A stretch of DNA of 64,000 nucleotides from Campylobacter coli. Its GTDB lineage: Bacteria; Campylobacterota; Campylobacteria; Campylobacterales; Campylobacteraceae. The DNA is taken from contig CP154437.1 in NCBI GenBank assembly GCA_039516895.1, forward strand, positions 806,001 to 870,000, read 5' to 3'. The translations under genes were made by a program, and so were the position numbers. Shown piece by piece: positions 9,042 to 17,299 of this stretch. Every line of letters begins with the position of its first letter. The stretch's first letter is position 1. The notes beneath the pieces are model-generated. The model had not been told where the DNA came from. It did not search any database and was given only the letters and a program-made list of their open reading frames with translations.

Positions 9042-9961
9042 GACATTTTTTAACACTAAGAGACTTTTCTAAATATGAAATTTTAAGCCTTGTAGAGCAT
9101 GCAAGTGAGCTTAAAAAAAATCCTAAAAAGCTTTTGCAAGATAAAACTTTAGCAATGATTTTTGAAAAAAACTCTACAAGAACTAGAATGGCTTTTGAAC
9201 TTGCTATCACAGAGCTTGGTGGAAAAGCTTTATTTTTAAGTAGTAATGATTTGCAATTAAGCCGAGGTGAGCCTATAAAAGATACGGCTAGAGTGATTGG
9301 GGCGATGGTTGATTTTGTGATGATGAGAGTAAATAAGCATGAAAGTTTAATAGAATTTGCAAAATACTCCAAAGCCCCGGTTATCAACGCTTTAAGTGAG
9401 CTTTATCATCCAACACAAGTTTTAGGGGATTTGTTAACCATAAAGGAATGTGGCAAAATGCAAGATGATCTAGCTAAAGTAGCCTTTGTGGGTGATAGCA
9501 ACAATATGTGCAATTCTTGGCTTATTGCAGCTGCAATTTTGGGATTTGATTTTAGTGTTGCATTGCCAAAAAATTATGAAATCAATAGTGAAATTTTAGA
9601 ATTTGCCAAAGAAAAAGCAAAAATTTCAGGAGCAAAAATTCTTTTAACCCATGATAAATTTGAAGCCATAAAAGGTAAAGATGTGATTATTACCGATACT
9701 TGGGTTTCTATGGGCGAAGAAAGTGAAAAAGAAAAGAAAATTAAAGATTTTGATGGCTTTATTATTGATGAAGAGGCTATGAGTGCGGCAAATCAAGATG
9801 CTATTTTATTACACTGTTTGCCTGCTTATAGGGGTTATGAAGTAAGCGAAGAGAGCTTTGAAAAGCATTCAAAAGTGATTTTTGAAGAAGCAAGAAATCG
9901 CCTTTATGTGGTAAAAGCCTTGCTTTGCTTTTTAGACAAGGAAAAACAAGATTTTATATAA
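9038..9961 (+). CDS. argF: Ornithine carbamoyltransferase
   Basis: This 307-residue enzyme converts ornithine and carbamoyl phosphate to citrulline in arginine synthesis. Carbamoyl-phosphate binding residues are in [10 protein letters not shown], followed by [10 protein letters not shown], and the ornithine-site motif LHCLPAYRG is near residue 270. It is coupled to hemB by a four-base overlap. argH, which acts later in the same pathway, lies elsewhere in the window at 31.4 kb, so the arginine genes are scattered. Confidence 0.96.
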   Translation: MRHFLTLRDFSKYEILSLVEHASELKKNPKKLLQDKTLAMIFEKNSTRTRMAFELAITELGGKALFLSSNDLQLSRGEPIKDTARVIGAMVDFVMMRVNKHESLIEFAKYSKAPVINALSELYHPTQVLGDLLTIKECGKMQDDLAKVAFVGDSNNMCNSWLIAAAILGFDFSVALPKNYEINSEILEFAKEKAKISGAKILLTHDKFEAIKGKDVIITDTWVSMGEESEKEKKIKDFDGFIIDEEAMSAANQDAILLHCLPAYRGYEVSEESFEKHSKVIFEEARNRLYVVKALLCFLDKEKQDFI

Positions 9962-9998
9962 TTTCATAAGTTAGAGAAGATAGGATAAGGAGTTTTTA

Positions 9999-10490
9999 GT
10001 GAAAGAACTTGAAAAATATAGCAATTGCTTAAAACGCATTGATGAATTTAGCCAAAATTTAGGCATGAAAAAAGAAGATAGAGCTATATTTGAAATGAAG
10101 CAAAGTGAGAATGAAAACGAAAAATGCTTGGTGCTTAAAAATGGTAGTTTTGATTCTCCTGAACCTTGGTTTATAATGGATGAAAATGATCAAATTCATA
10201 CACTTATTTCTTTAAATAGTCTTAAAAATATTTTAGAAAATTTAAAACAAGCTCAAAAAGAGAATTTCGAACTTCGTCTTGAAAAAGCGATTTATCAGCA
10301 AATTCCTATTGATTTTAGCGACGTGTGGATAGTGGCAATGGATGAGATAAAACGCAAGGCACAAGAGGGTATTATGGAGATCAGTATTGATCTTGAAAAA
10401 TTGCTTGCAGATATCAAAAAAGAACATCCAAATTTGTTTGTAGATATGCAAGCCATGGTAGAAAGGGTAAAGAATAATGAGAGATTATAA
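9999..10490 (+). CDS. UPF0763 family conserved protein
   Basis: This 163-residue soluble protein has no recognised catalytic motif. Length, composition and position between argF and hemN match the UPF0763 (DUF2603) family of Campylobacterota, Cj0993c in NCTC 11168. The start is GTG at 9999 with AAGGAG eight bases upstream. The end overlaps the hemN start by 14 bases, so it is translated as part of the operon. Function unknown. Confidence 0.8.
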   Translation: MKELEKYSNCLKRIDEFSQNLGMKKEDRAIFEMKQSENENEKCLVLKNGSFDSPEPWFIMDENDQIHTLISLNSLKNILENLKQAQKENFELRLEKAIYQQIPIDFSDVWIVAMDEIKRKAQEGIMEISIDLEKLLADIKKEHPNLFVDMQAMVERVKNNERL

Positions 10491-11832
10491 AGCTTTTGTG
10501 AAATATTCTAAGGCGGGGCCGCGTTATACTTCTTATCCTACTGCAGTGGAATTTAACACAAATTTCAAATACGAAGAATATATAGAAATTTTAAAAAAGC
10601 AAAACAAAGCTTTATCGCTTTATTTTCATTTGCCTTTTTGCAGGAGTGCTTGTTATTTTTGTGGCTGTAATGTTATTTATACTGCCAAAGAAGAAAGTAA
10701 GGAGAGATATTTAAAATATCTTTTTCAAGAACTTGATATTTTAAGCACCCTTATAGATACTAAAAGAGAAGTAGTGCAAATGCACTTTGGTGGTGGAACA
10801 CCTACTTTTTTTAGTGCTAAACAGCTAGAAAGTTTGATTTTAAAAATTAAATCCATTTTCGGAAATTTCGCCAAAGATGCTGAAATCAGTTGTGAAATTG
10901 ATCCGCGTTTTTTAAATGAAGAGCAAGCTGATGTTTTAACCAAAAATGGTTTTAATCGTATCAGTTTTGGAGTACAAGATTTTGATGAAAAAGTACAAAA
11001 AGAAATTCATAGAATTCAACCCTTTGAGCTAACACAAAACGCTTTAAAATTAGTAAGAGATAGAGGGATAAAATCTGTCAATATGGATTTGATCTATGGC
11101 CTGCCTTTTCAAAGTTTGCAAAGTTTTACTAAAACTTTAGAAAAAGCCATGCTTTTAAATCCGGATCGTTTGGCTATTTTTAATTACGCTCATGTGCCTT
11201 GGCTAAAGAAAAATATGAGAAAATTTGATGAAAATACTTTGCCAAGTCCTGATGTCAAGCTTGAAATTTTGGAATTTTGTGAGAAATTTTTGACTCAAAA
11301 TGGTTATAAAATGATAGGTATGGATCATTTTGCCAAAGAAGAAGATGAGCTTTTTAAAGCTTTGGAAAATGGGACTTTACATAGGAATTTTCAAGGCTAT
11401 ACTACCAAGGGTGGTGCGGATTTGATCGGCATAGGACTTACTAGTATAGGAGAAGGACAAAGTCATTATGCGCAAAATTTTAAAGATATGCCAAGCTACG
11501 AAGCTGCTATTAGCGAGGGGAGATTGCCTTTTGAAAGAGGGGTTAAGTTAAGCTATGATGATGAGCTTAGAAAAGCTGTAATTATGGATTTGATGGCAAA
11601 TTTTAGACTAGATATTAAAGCCATAGAGAAAGAATTTAAAATCGATTTTAAAGAGTATTTCAAAGAAGATTTAAAAGCTTTGGAAGAATACAAAGAATTT
11701 ATTGATTTAAATGAAAACTTTATTTTGGTAAATGAAACAGGTGTTTTGCTGATACGAAATATAGCTATGTGTTTTGATGCTTATATGAAAAATATAAGTG
11801 AAGATAAAAAAGTCTTTTCTAAAACAGTTTAA
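10477..11832 (+). CDS. hemN: Oxygen-independent coproporphyrinogen III oxidase (HemN)
   Basis: This 451-residue radical SAM enzyme carries the cluster motif CRSACYFCGCNV (CxxxCxxC plus the extra Cys typical of HemN) around residues 55-66, followed by MHFGGGTPTFF. The HemN C-terminal domain is present. It oxidatively decarboxylates coproporphyrinogen III without oxygen, a fit for a microaerophile and functionally linked to hemB in the same operon. It overlaps the upstream gene by 14 bases. Confidence 0.94.
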   Translation: MRDYKAFVKYSKAGPRYTSYPTAVEFNTNFKYEEYIEILKKQNKALSLYFHLPFCRSACYFCGCNVIYTAKEESKERYLKYLFQELDILSTLIDTKREVVQMHFGGGTPTFFSAKQLESLILKIKSIFGNFAKDAEISCEIDPRFLNEEQADVLTKNGFNRISFGVQDFDEKVQKEIHRIQPFELTQNALKLVRDRGIKSVNMDLIYGLPFQSLQSFTKTLEKAMLLNPDRLAIFNYAHVPWLKKNMRKFDENTLPSPDVKLEILEFCEKFLTQNGYKMIGMDHFAKEEDELFKALENGTLHRNFQGYTTKGGADLIGIGLTSIGEGQSHYAQNFKDMPSYEAAISEGRLPFERGVKLSYDDELRKAVIMDLMANFRLDIKAIEKEFKIDFKEYFKEDLKALEEYKEFIDLNENFILVNETGVLLIRNIAMCFDAYMKNISEDKKVFSKTV

Positions 11833-11842
11833 TGGGGTGGTA

Positions 11843-13108
11843 ATGAAGTTTAGTCAAATAAGCGATGCTTGTGTTAAATGTGGAAAATGTATACCAGTTT
11901 GTACTATTCATGAAGTAAACCGTGATGAAACTACAAGTCCTAGGGGTTTTTTAGATCTTTTAGCAGCCTATAAGGAAGAAAAACTAGAGTTAAACAAAGA
12001 GGCTAAAAAGATTTTTGAATCCTGTTTTTTGTGTACTAATTGTGTCGAAGTTTGCCCGAGTAAATTAAGAGTGGATAATGCTATCGAAGAAGTGCGCTAT
12101 GATATAGCTAAAAAATTCGGTATAGCATGGTATAAAAAAATTATCTTCTTTTTCCTAAGAAGGCGTAAAATTTTAGATTTAGCTGCAAAATTAGGCTATG
12201 TGTTTCAAAGCTGTGCTTTTAAAATTCAAGGTCAAGGTAAAAATGTAGGCATGAAGGCTAAATTTTCTATGCCTTTTGTTAAAAAAGGAAGATTGCTTAC
12301 AAGTTTTAATAAAAAAAGTTTTTTAAATTCAAACCCTGATTTTATCAACAATGGTGGAGAAAAAACCATAGGCTTTTTTGTGGGTTGTTTGGCAAATTAC
12401 TTTTATATAGATACAGCTAATGCTGTGCTTAAGATTGCCAAAGAAGTAAAAATCAATGTAGATTTAATGAAAGAGCAAGTTTGTTGTGGCGCACCGCAAT
12501 TTTTTACAGGCGATTTTAAAAGTGTTGAAATTTTGGCTAAGAAAAATATAGAATATTTTGAAAAAAAATTAGAAAAGCTTGATGCTATTATCATTCCTGA
12601 GGCAACTTGCTCGGCAATGTTGAAAATAGATTTAGAACATTTTTTTCATATGCAAAATGAGCCAGAGTGGGCCAAAAGAGCTCAAAAGATTTCCTCTCGT
12701 ATTTATATGGCTAGTGAGTATTTTTATAAATTTACAAACTTAAAAGAGCTTTTAGAAAGCAAGAAAAAGCTTAATTATAGCATTACCTATCACGATCCTT
12801 GCCATGCAAGAAAAATGCAAGGGGTTTTTAAAGAGCCTAGAGAGCTTTTAAAGGCAAATTATCATTTTGTTGAAATGAGTAATCCTAATGCATGTTGTGG
12901 TTTTGGCGGGGTAAGTATGCAAACGGATTATTATGACAGGGCTTTGAGTGTAGGGCTTAAGAAGGCAAGTATGATTGATGAAAGTAAAGCCTGTGTAGTC
13001 AGTGCTGAATGTTCAGCGTGTAGAATGCAAATTTCAAATGCTTTGGAGCAAAATTCTAGTAAAGCGATTTTTGCAAGTCCTTTGGAGCTTATAGCGAAAG
13101 CCTTATAG
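11843..13108 (+). CDS. GlpC/LldE-like iron-sulfur oxidoreductase subunit
   Basis: The start ATG at 11843 gives 421 residues and follows a GGGGTGG ribosome site. Near the N-terminus are two 4Fe-4S motifs (CVKCGKCIPVC and CFLCTNCVEVC). Two CCG domains follow, with CCGAPQF near residue 217 and CCGFGG near residue 353. This is the architecture of electron-transfer subunits of glycerol-3-phosphate, lactate or glycolate dehydrogenases and heterodisulfide reductase relatives. No flavin subunit is adjacent, so the partner dehydrogenase and substrate cannot be told from here. Confidence 0.85.
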   Translation: MKFSQISDACVKCGKCIPVCTIHEVNRDETTSPRGFLDLLAAYKEEKLELNKEAKKIFESCFLCTNCVEVCPSKLRVDNAIEEVRYDIAKKFGIAWYKKIIFFFLRRRKILDLAAKLGYVFQSCAFKIQGQGKNVGMKAKFSMPFVKKGRLLTSFNKKSFLNSNPDFINNGGEKTIGFFVGCLANYFYIDTANAVLKIAKEVKINVDLMKEQVCCGAPQFFTGDFKSVEILAKKNIEYFEKKLEKLDAIIIPEATCSAMLKIDLEHFFHMQNEPEWAKRAQKISSRIYMASEYFYKFTNLKELLESKKKLNYSITYHDPCHARKMQGVFKEPRELLKANYHFVEMSNPNACCGFGGVSMQTDYYDRALSVGLKKASMIDESKACVVSAECSACRMQISNALEQNSSKAIFASPLELIAKAL

Positions 13109-13849
13109 ATGAAAATATTTTTTCAAGGTAAAAGTGATGAGTATGAAATAGAAAAATCATATTTTTACAATAGAGCATTTATAGTCAAAGATAAAATTCC
13201 TAATCGAGACAAGATTGACTTTATAACCGATAGTGTAACGCTTTTAAAATTTAGTGATCATAGTTTTGAATTTGATGAAATTTTAAAATGTTTGTATGAT
13301 GAAGACGAAGAAAATACTATCATAGTGGAGGAAATTTTTACAACAAGTCAAACAAAACAGGATGAAGGAGTAGATCTTCCGCCTTTAGTAATCAAAGATG
13401 ATGAAGCTCTTAAAAATAATATAAAATTTACCCCTTTTAATACTTTTTCAAGAGTCTTTAACAAAGATCGTTTTATTTTTATGCCAAATACTTGCGAACA
13501 AAAAGAAAGCATAAGGGTGGAAAAAAATCAAAAATTGAATATTTTTGAAACACTAAAAATTACAGATTTAAACACTAGCTTTGTAAAAATTGAAATTTTG
13601 GATTACGATGCTAATAATGATAGCGTAAATTTTGATCTTGATGTTTTTCCTAGCGGAGCAAGTTATAAGTATGGAATTTCTCAAAATACCATGTATATAA
13701 TTTTACAAGGGAAAATGACAAGCTGTTTACTTCTTGATTTTTTAAAAAGTTTCGTTTATAAAAATAAAAAAGAGCTAGCTTGTGAAAAGACATTTGTTTT
13801 AATGTTAAATCACAAGCTAGCTTATGAGCTTAAAGTGTTTTTTGTTTGA
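13109..13849 (+). CDS. Conserved hypothetical protein at the end of the hem operon
   Basis: This 246-residue soluble protein starts on the base after the upstream stop and ends the hemB operon. It has an acidic stretch (CLYDEDEENTIIVEE) and mixed alpha/beta character, with no signal peptide, membrane helix or motif I recognise. It matches the position of Cj0990c in NCTC 11168. No function can be assigned. Confidence 0.7.
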   Translation: MKIFFQGKSDEYEIEKSYFYNRAFIVKDKIPNRDKIDFITDSVTLLKFSDHSFEFDEILKCLYDEDEENTIIVEEIFTTSQTKQDEGVDLPPLVIKDDEALKNNIKFTPFNTFSRVFNKDRFIFMPNTCEQKESIRVEKNQKLNIFETLKITDLNTSFVKIEILDYDANNDSVNFDLDVFPSGASYKYGISQNTMYIILQGKMTSCLLLDFLKSFVYKNKKELACEKTFVLMLNHKLAYELKVFFV

Positions 13850-13851
13850 AA

Positions 13852-14055
13852 TTATTTATTGATATTTTCAATATCAGAGCGATTTTTTTCAATCAAAGAG
13901 CGATTACTTTGAGTGATGTTTTTAAGTCCATTAACTTCTTCTTTTATGTTTTGTATACTTTGGTTTAAAAGCTCGAGTTTTTTTTCATAACGCATGATAA
14001 GCATAAACACAATAAATAAAAACACAATAATTAAAAATACAAAAAAATACTGCAC
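13852..14055 (-). CDS. Small membrane-anchored coiled-coil protein
   Basis: This 67-residue protein has one N-terminal transmembrane helix (about residues 2-23). It is followed by a helical tail rich in Lys, Glu and Asn with heptad-like spacing (LLNQSIQNIKEEVNGLKNI). The ribosome site AAGGAG lies six bases before the ATG. It converges with the unknown gene at the end of the hem operon. The position corresponds to Cj0989. Function unknown; YhcB-like or structural roles are guesses. Confidence 0.65.
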   Translation of the reverse strand: MQYFFVFLIIVFLFIVFMLIMRYEKKLELLNQSIQNIKEEVNGLKNITQSNRSLIEKNRSDIENINK

Positions 14056-14252
14056 TTGTTCTCCTTTATTCTCGCCTATAATACTATAATAATTTTCTTA
14101 AAAAGAGATGATTTTAGGTATTAATTTTTAATTTCATAAAATTAAACAAAATAAAACAAATATTTTTTAAATTTATATCTATATTGAAACAATATTTTTT
14201 GAAATTTATTATTTAAATAAGAGGGCAGGGTGGGATAAATTGCACTTAAAAA
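14056..14252. other. Gene-free gap where hipO and neighbours lie in C. jejuni
   Basis: These 197 bases are very AT-rich and carry no coding frame. In C. jejuni NCTC 11168, as I remember it, the hippuricase gene hipO (Cj0985c) and nearby transporter genes lie between the flanking Cj0989-type and yaaA-type genes. No remnant of hipO is recognisable here. Confidence 0.6.
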
Positions 14253-14993
14253 CTAATCTAAAATTTCAAGCACAATTTCTTCTTTTAAACCCTTATTTTG
14301 AATTTCCTTAAGGCTTAAATTGGATGGAAGATGGTTTAAAATATCAGTATTATTTTTAGCTTTAATCTTTGCACAAAGAGCAAGTAAAATTCCCTTATAA
14401 GCTTTTGCAAAATGGCTGACTACTTTACCTTTTTTTATAAATTTATAAGTGCTAAATTTACGCTTTGGGGTGTAAAATTTATCGTAAAAACCTGCTCTTA
14501 AATCGAGCAATTCCTCATTTTCTAAATATTCATCTAAAGCTTTGCTAAAATGCTCTTTGTAAAATTTTTCTATAGCAAAATCATTTATTTTCGCACCTTG
14601 TTTAAATTTATAAAAAGGCAAATGATCACTTGCTTTAACTACTCCAAAAAGATTTGAAAAAATAAGAGTATTTTCGAGGATGTATTCTTGACTTTTTTTA
14701 TCTAAAATATCAAAATTTAAATACTCATAACTTACTCCACTATAAAGCGTTATGGCTTTTTGAGTGGGAGAGTTTTTTAAATCCCTTTGAAAATTAGAAA
14801 TTTCATTTTCGTTTTTTATCCCAAAAAGCTCTTGCAAAGCTTTCAAGTCAGCATTTTTTATATATTCTTCATATTTTTTTACAACTTGCATTCTAAAATC
14901 AAATAAATTTTCAAATATAAAAGAATTTTTATTTATAGGTTTTTCTTTGCAAGTATCGTTTTTGCTTTCGCTTGGAGAAAATAAAATCTTCAA
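14253..14993 (-). CDS. yaaA: YaaA family (UPF0246/DUF328) peroxide-stress protein
   Basis: This 246-residue protein begins with the family hallmark MKILFSPSESK and contains TLYSGVSYEYLNFD and the C-terminal HFAKAYKGILL-type segment typical of YaaA. In E. coli YaaA lowers free iron during hydrogen peroxide stress, and the fold binds DNA. It stands alone here. I am confident of the family; a matching role in Campylobacter is inference. Confidence 0.82.
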   Translation of the reverse strand: MKILFSPSESKNDTCKEKPINKNSFIFENLFDFRMQVVKKYEEYIKNADLKALQELFGIKNENEISNFQRDLKNSPTQKAITLYSGVSYEYLNFDILDKKSQEYILENTLIFSNLFGVVKASDHLPFYKFKQGAKINDFAIEKFYKEHFSKALDEYLENEELLDLRAGFYDKFYTPKRKFSTYKFIKKGKVVSHFAKAYKGILLALCAKIKAKNNTDILNHLPSNLSLKEIQNKGLKEEIVLEILD

Positions 14994-15085
14994 TTTCGTC
15001 CTTTTTAAGTCTTTAAATTAAGAAATAAAAAAGTATCTAAAAATATATAAAACTGGGCTTAAAATAAAATCAAAAGTGAAGAGTA

Positions 15086-15103
15086 ATGGAGATTTCTCTC
15101 CAT
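15086..15103 (-). terminator. Terminator hairpin downstream of jlpA
   Basis: A perfect 7-bp stem (ATGGAGA/TCTCCAT) with a four-base loop lies just after the jlpA stop. On the minus strand it is followed by a T-rich run about 17 bases on. Confidence 0.5.
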
Positions 15104-15108
15104 ATTGT

Positions 15109-16212
15109 TTAAAAACCTGTTGCGCCTCCAAGCATTATAGGTATCATCATGAAACCAAAAAGTATTTTAAGTGTTTCTGTAAAGTCTTGATTATTAACAG
15201 TTAGTTTTTCTACCGCATTAATACCCTCTTTAGGATAATCACTTAACGCAATAGGCTTAAACTTAGCTTCTAAATCAAGCTTATAGACTGTATCTTTTGT
15301 GATTTCATTTAGAGCCAATAAAGCTTTATCTATGAGTAAGGTTTGTTCTTCGTTTTGACTTTGAATTTTAAGAGCTTCTAGGCCACCTTTAGCGATTGTG
15401 ATATAATTTTCAAAAACACCTTGGGTATCTAAAGAAGAATTGATTTTAAAATTATTTAAGGTAACACTTTCTTGTATAGGTTGAGCAAATCCTCGTTGAT
15501 CTAGAAGTTCTTCTACAGCTTTTTCATCTATTGCATAGGTTTGTGTGTTGTATTTGATTCCTGCTTTTTCAAAGAAATCAAGCAAGCTTTGTTTGTAATC
15601 AAAATTTAAATTCATATCGAAATTTAAGTCTTGATTGTTTATTTTCATATTGAAATTATTGTTATAATCACTATTTTTCATAAAAAGTGAATTTTCAAAT
15701 GAAATTGTGAAGACACCCGAGCTAAGTTTGCTGATATAATCTTTAATTTTTGGCTCACTTTGAGATAAGCTTGTGGTAATATCACTGACTACCTTTTCTC
15801 CAAGCTTAAATCCTTCTAAAGTGAAATTTGTTTTTAAGTTTTTATTTTTACTCAATAGATTATCATAATAATCCTTCAAAGAGATTAGGCCTTGTTCCTC
15901 TCCTGTGTAAATTTCATTAGAATAAATTTCTAAATTTTTTGCTTCGAAGAGTTTTTGCTCTGTTTGAGTGCTGTCTTTTGCAAAAACACTAAAATTAGGA
16001 CTTGAACATTTAAGAAACATTCCATCACCTTCGCAAGAAAAATTAGAAATTTCTATTTTTACGCCCATATCTTGTTGAAAATCTTTAAGAGTTTCGTTTA
16101 TTTGAGCGTTAAGACGTTCTTCGTATTTTGCAACCGTAGTTTTATCAAGCGAGTTGCTGCACGCCGAAAAGAAAAATATAGCGCCTAGAGTTAGAGCAAT
16201 ACTTTTTTTCAT
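15109..16212 (-). CDS. jlpA: Surface lipoprotein JlpA (adhesin)
   Basis: This 367-residue lipoprotein has a signal peptide ending in the lipobox FSAC, with the lipidated cysteine at residue 18. The mature protein is polar and strand-rich with repeated SxxSxxxLxxNNF-like patterns, fitting the curved beta-sheet JlpA fold. JlpA of C. jejuni is a surface lipoprotein reported to bind host Hsp90-alpha and affect adhesion. The last 16 residues are unusually hydrophobic (GFMMIPIMLGGATGF). Position upstream of cjaA and the conserved KLGEKVVSDI segment support the call. The sequence differs noticeably from the C. jejuni form I remember. Confidence 0.85.
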   Translation of the reverse strand: MKKSIALTLGAIFFFSACSNSLDKTTVAKYEERLNAQINETLKDFQQDMGVKIEISNFSCEGDGMFLKCSSPNFSVFAKDSTQTEQKLFEAKNLEIYSNEIYTGEEQGLISLKDYYDNLLSKNKNLKTNFTLEGFKLGEKVVSDITTSLSQSEPKIKDYISKLSSGVFTISFENSLFMKNSDYNNNFNMKINNQDLNFDMNLNFDYKQSLLDFFEKAGIKYNTQTYAIDEKAVEELLDQRGFAQPIQESVTLNNFKINSSLDTQGVFENYITIAKGGLEALKIQSQNEEQTLLIDKALLALNEITKDTVYKLDLEAKFKPIALSDYPKEGINAVEKLTVNNQDFTETLKILFGFMMIPIMLGGATGF

Positions 16213-16354
16213 AAAATCTTCTCCTTAATATAGTTTTAAAAGTAAATTATAACAATCTTATACTTAAATTTTTATGGCTTATATTGATATTACTTTTTTA
16301 CACAAGAGGAGATAAAATTATCTTAAAAAAATTGAAATATGCCTTTTTTTAAAG

Positions 16355-16360
16355 TATAAT
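16355..16360 (+). promoter_or_regulatory. -10 box of the cjaA promoter
   Basis: TATAAT at 16355-16360 follows a T-rich stretch (16343-16350), the pattern Campylobacter uses in place of a strict -35 box. It lies about 54 bases before the cjaA ATG. Confidence 0.6.
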
Positions 16361-16413
16361 GCTTTTGCATTTTTTGCAAAATAAATTATGGTTTATACCA
16401 AGAAAGGAAAAGT

Positions 16414-17253
16414 ATGAAAAAAATGCTTTTAAGTATTTTTACGACCTTTGTTGCAGTATTTTTGGCTGCTTGTGGAGGAAATTCAGATTCTAATGCTTCA
16501 AATTCTCTTGAAAGAATCAAGAAAGAAGGAGTAGTAAGAATAGGAGTTTTTGGAGATAAACCGCCTTTTGGTTATGTAGATGAAAAAGGCGCAAATCAAG
16601 GTTATGATATAGTCTTGGCTAAACGTATAGCAAAAGAACTTTTAGGGGATGAAAATAAGGTGCAGTTTGTATTGGTTGAAGCTGCAAATAGGGTGGAATT
16701 TTTAAAATCAAATAAAGTTGATATTATTTTAGCTAATTTTACTCAAACACCTGAAAGAGCAGAGCAAGTGGATTTTTGTTTGCCTTATATGAAGGTAGCT
16801 TTAGGCGTGGCTGTGCCTCAAGATAGTAATATTAGTAGTGTAGAAGATTTAAAAGATAAAACCTTGCTTTTAAATAAAGGAACTACCGCTGATGCGTATT
16901 TTACAAAAGAATATCCTGATATTAAAGCATTAAAATATGATCAAAATACTGAAACTTTTGCTGCTTTAATAGATCAAAGAGGGGATGCTTTAAGTCATGA
17001 TAATACCTTGCTTTTTGCATGGGTAAAAGAACATCCTGAATTTAAAATGGCTATTAAAGAATTGGGCAATAAAGATGTAATTGCTCCTGCTGTTAAAAAA
17101 GGCGATAAAGAACTTAAAGATTTTATCGATAACTTAATCGTAAAACTAGGAGAAGAACAATTCTTCCATAAAGCTTATGATGAAACTTTGAAAGCTCATT
17201 TTGGAGATGATGTAAAAGCCGATGATGTAGTTATCGAAGGTGGTAAAATTTAA
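16414..17253 (+). CDS. cjaA: CjaA amino-acid-binding lipoprotein (cysteine-type SBP)
   Basis: This 279-residue family 3 solute-binding protein has a signal peptide with lipobox LAAC (Cys20), so it is anchored in the inner membrane. The core begins ERIKKEGVVRIGVFGDKPPF, and the ligand-pocket segments VDIILANFTQTPERAEQVDF and LLLNKGTTADAYF are typical. CjaA of C. jejuni binds cysteine and is an immunodominant antigen. No ABC permease or ATPase gene is adjacent; the next gene is the CjaB carrier. It has its own promoter and a strong terminator. Confidence 0.94.
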   Translation: MKKMLLSIFTTFVAVFLAACGGNSDSNASNSLERIKKEGVVRIGVFGDKPPFGYVDEKGANQGYDIVLAKRIAKELLGDENKVQFVLVEAANRVEFLKSNKVDIILANFTQTPERAEQVDFCLPYMKVALGVAVPQDSNISSVEDLKDKTLLLNKGTTADAYFTKEYPDIKALKYDQNTETFAALIDQRGDALSHDNTLLFAWVKEHPEFKMAIKELGNKDVIAPAVKKGDKELKDFIDNLIVKLGEEQFFHKAYDETLKAHFGDDVKADDVVIEGGKI

Positions 17254-17255
17254 TT

Positions 17256-17277
17256 AAAAAGGGCTTTTGCCCTTTTT
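17256..17277 (+). terminator. Strong terminator after cjaA
   Basis: A perfect 9-bp stem (AAAAAGGGC/GCCCTTTTT) with a four-base T loop starts three bases after the cjaA stop and carries its own T-run. It separates cjaA from cjaB. Confidence 0.85.
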
Positions 17278-17299
17278 ATAAAAGCTATCAGGATAAAGT

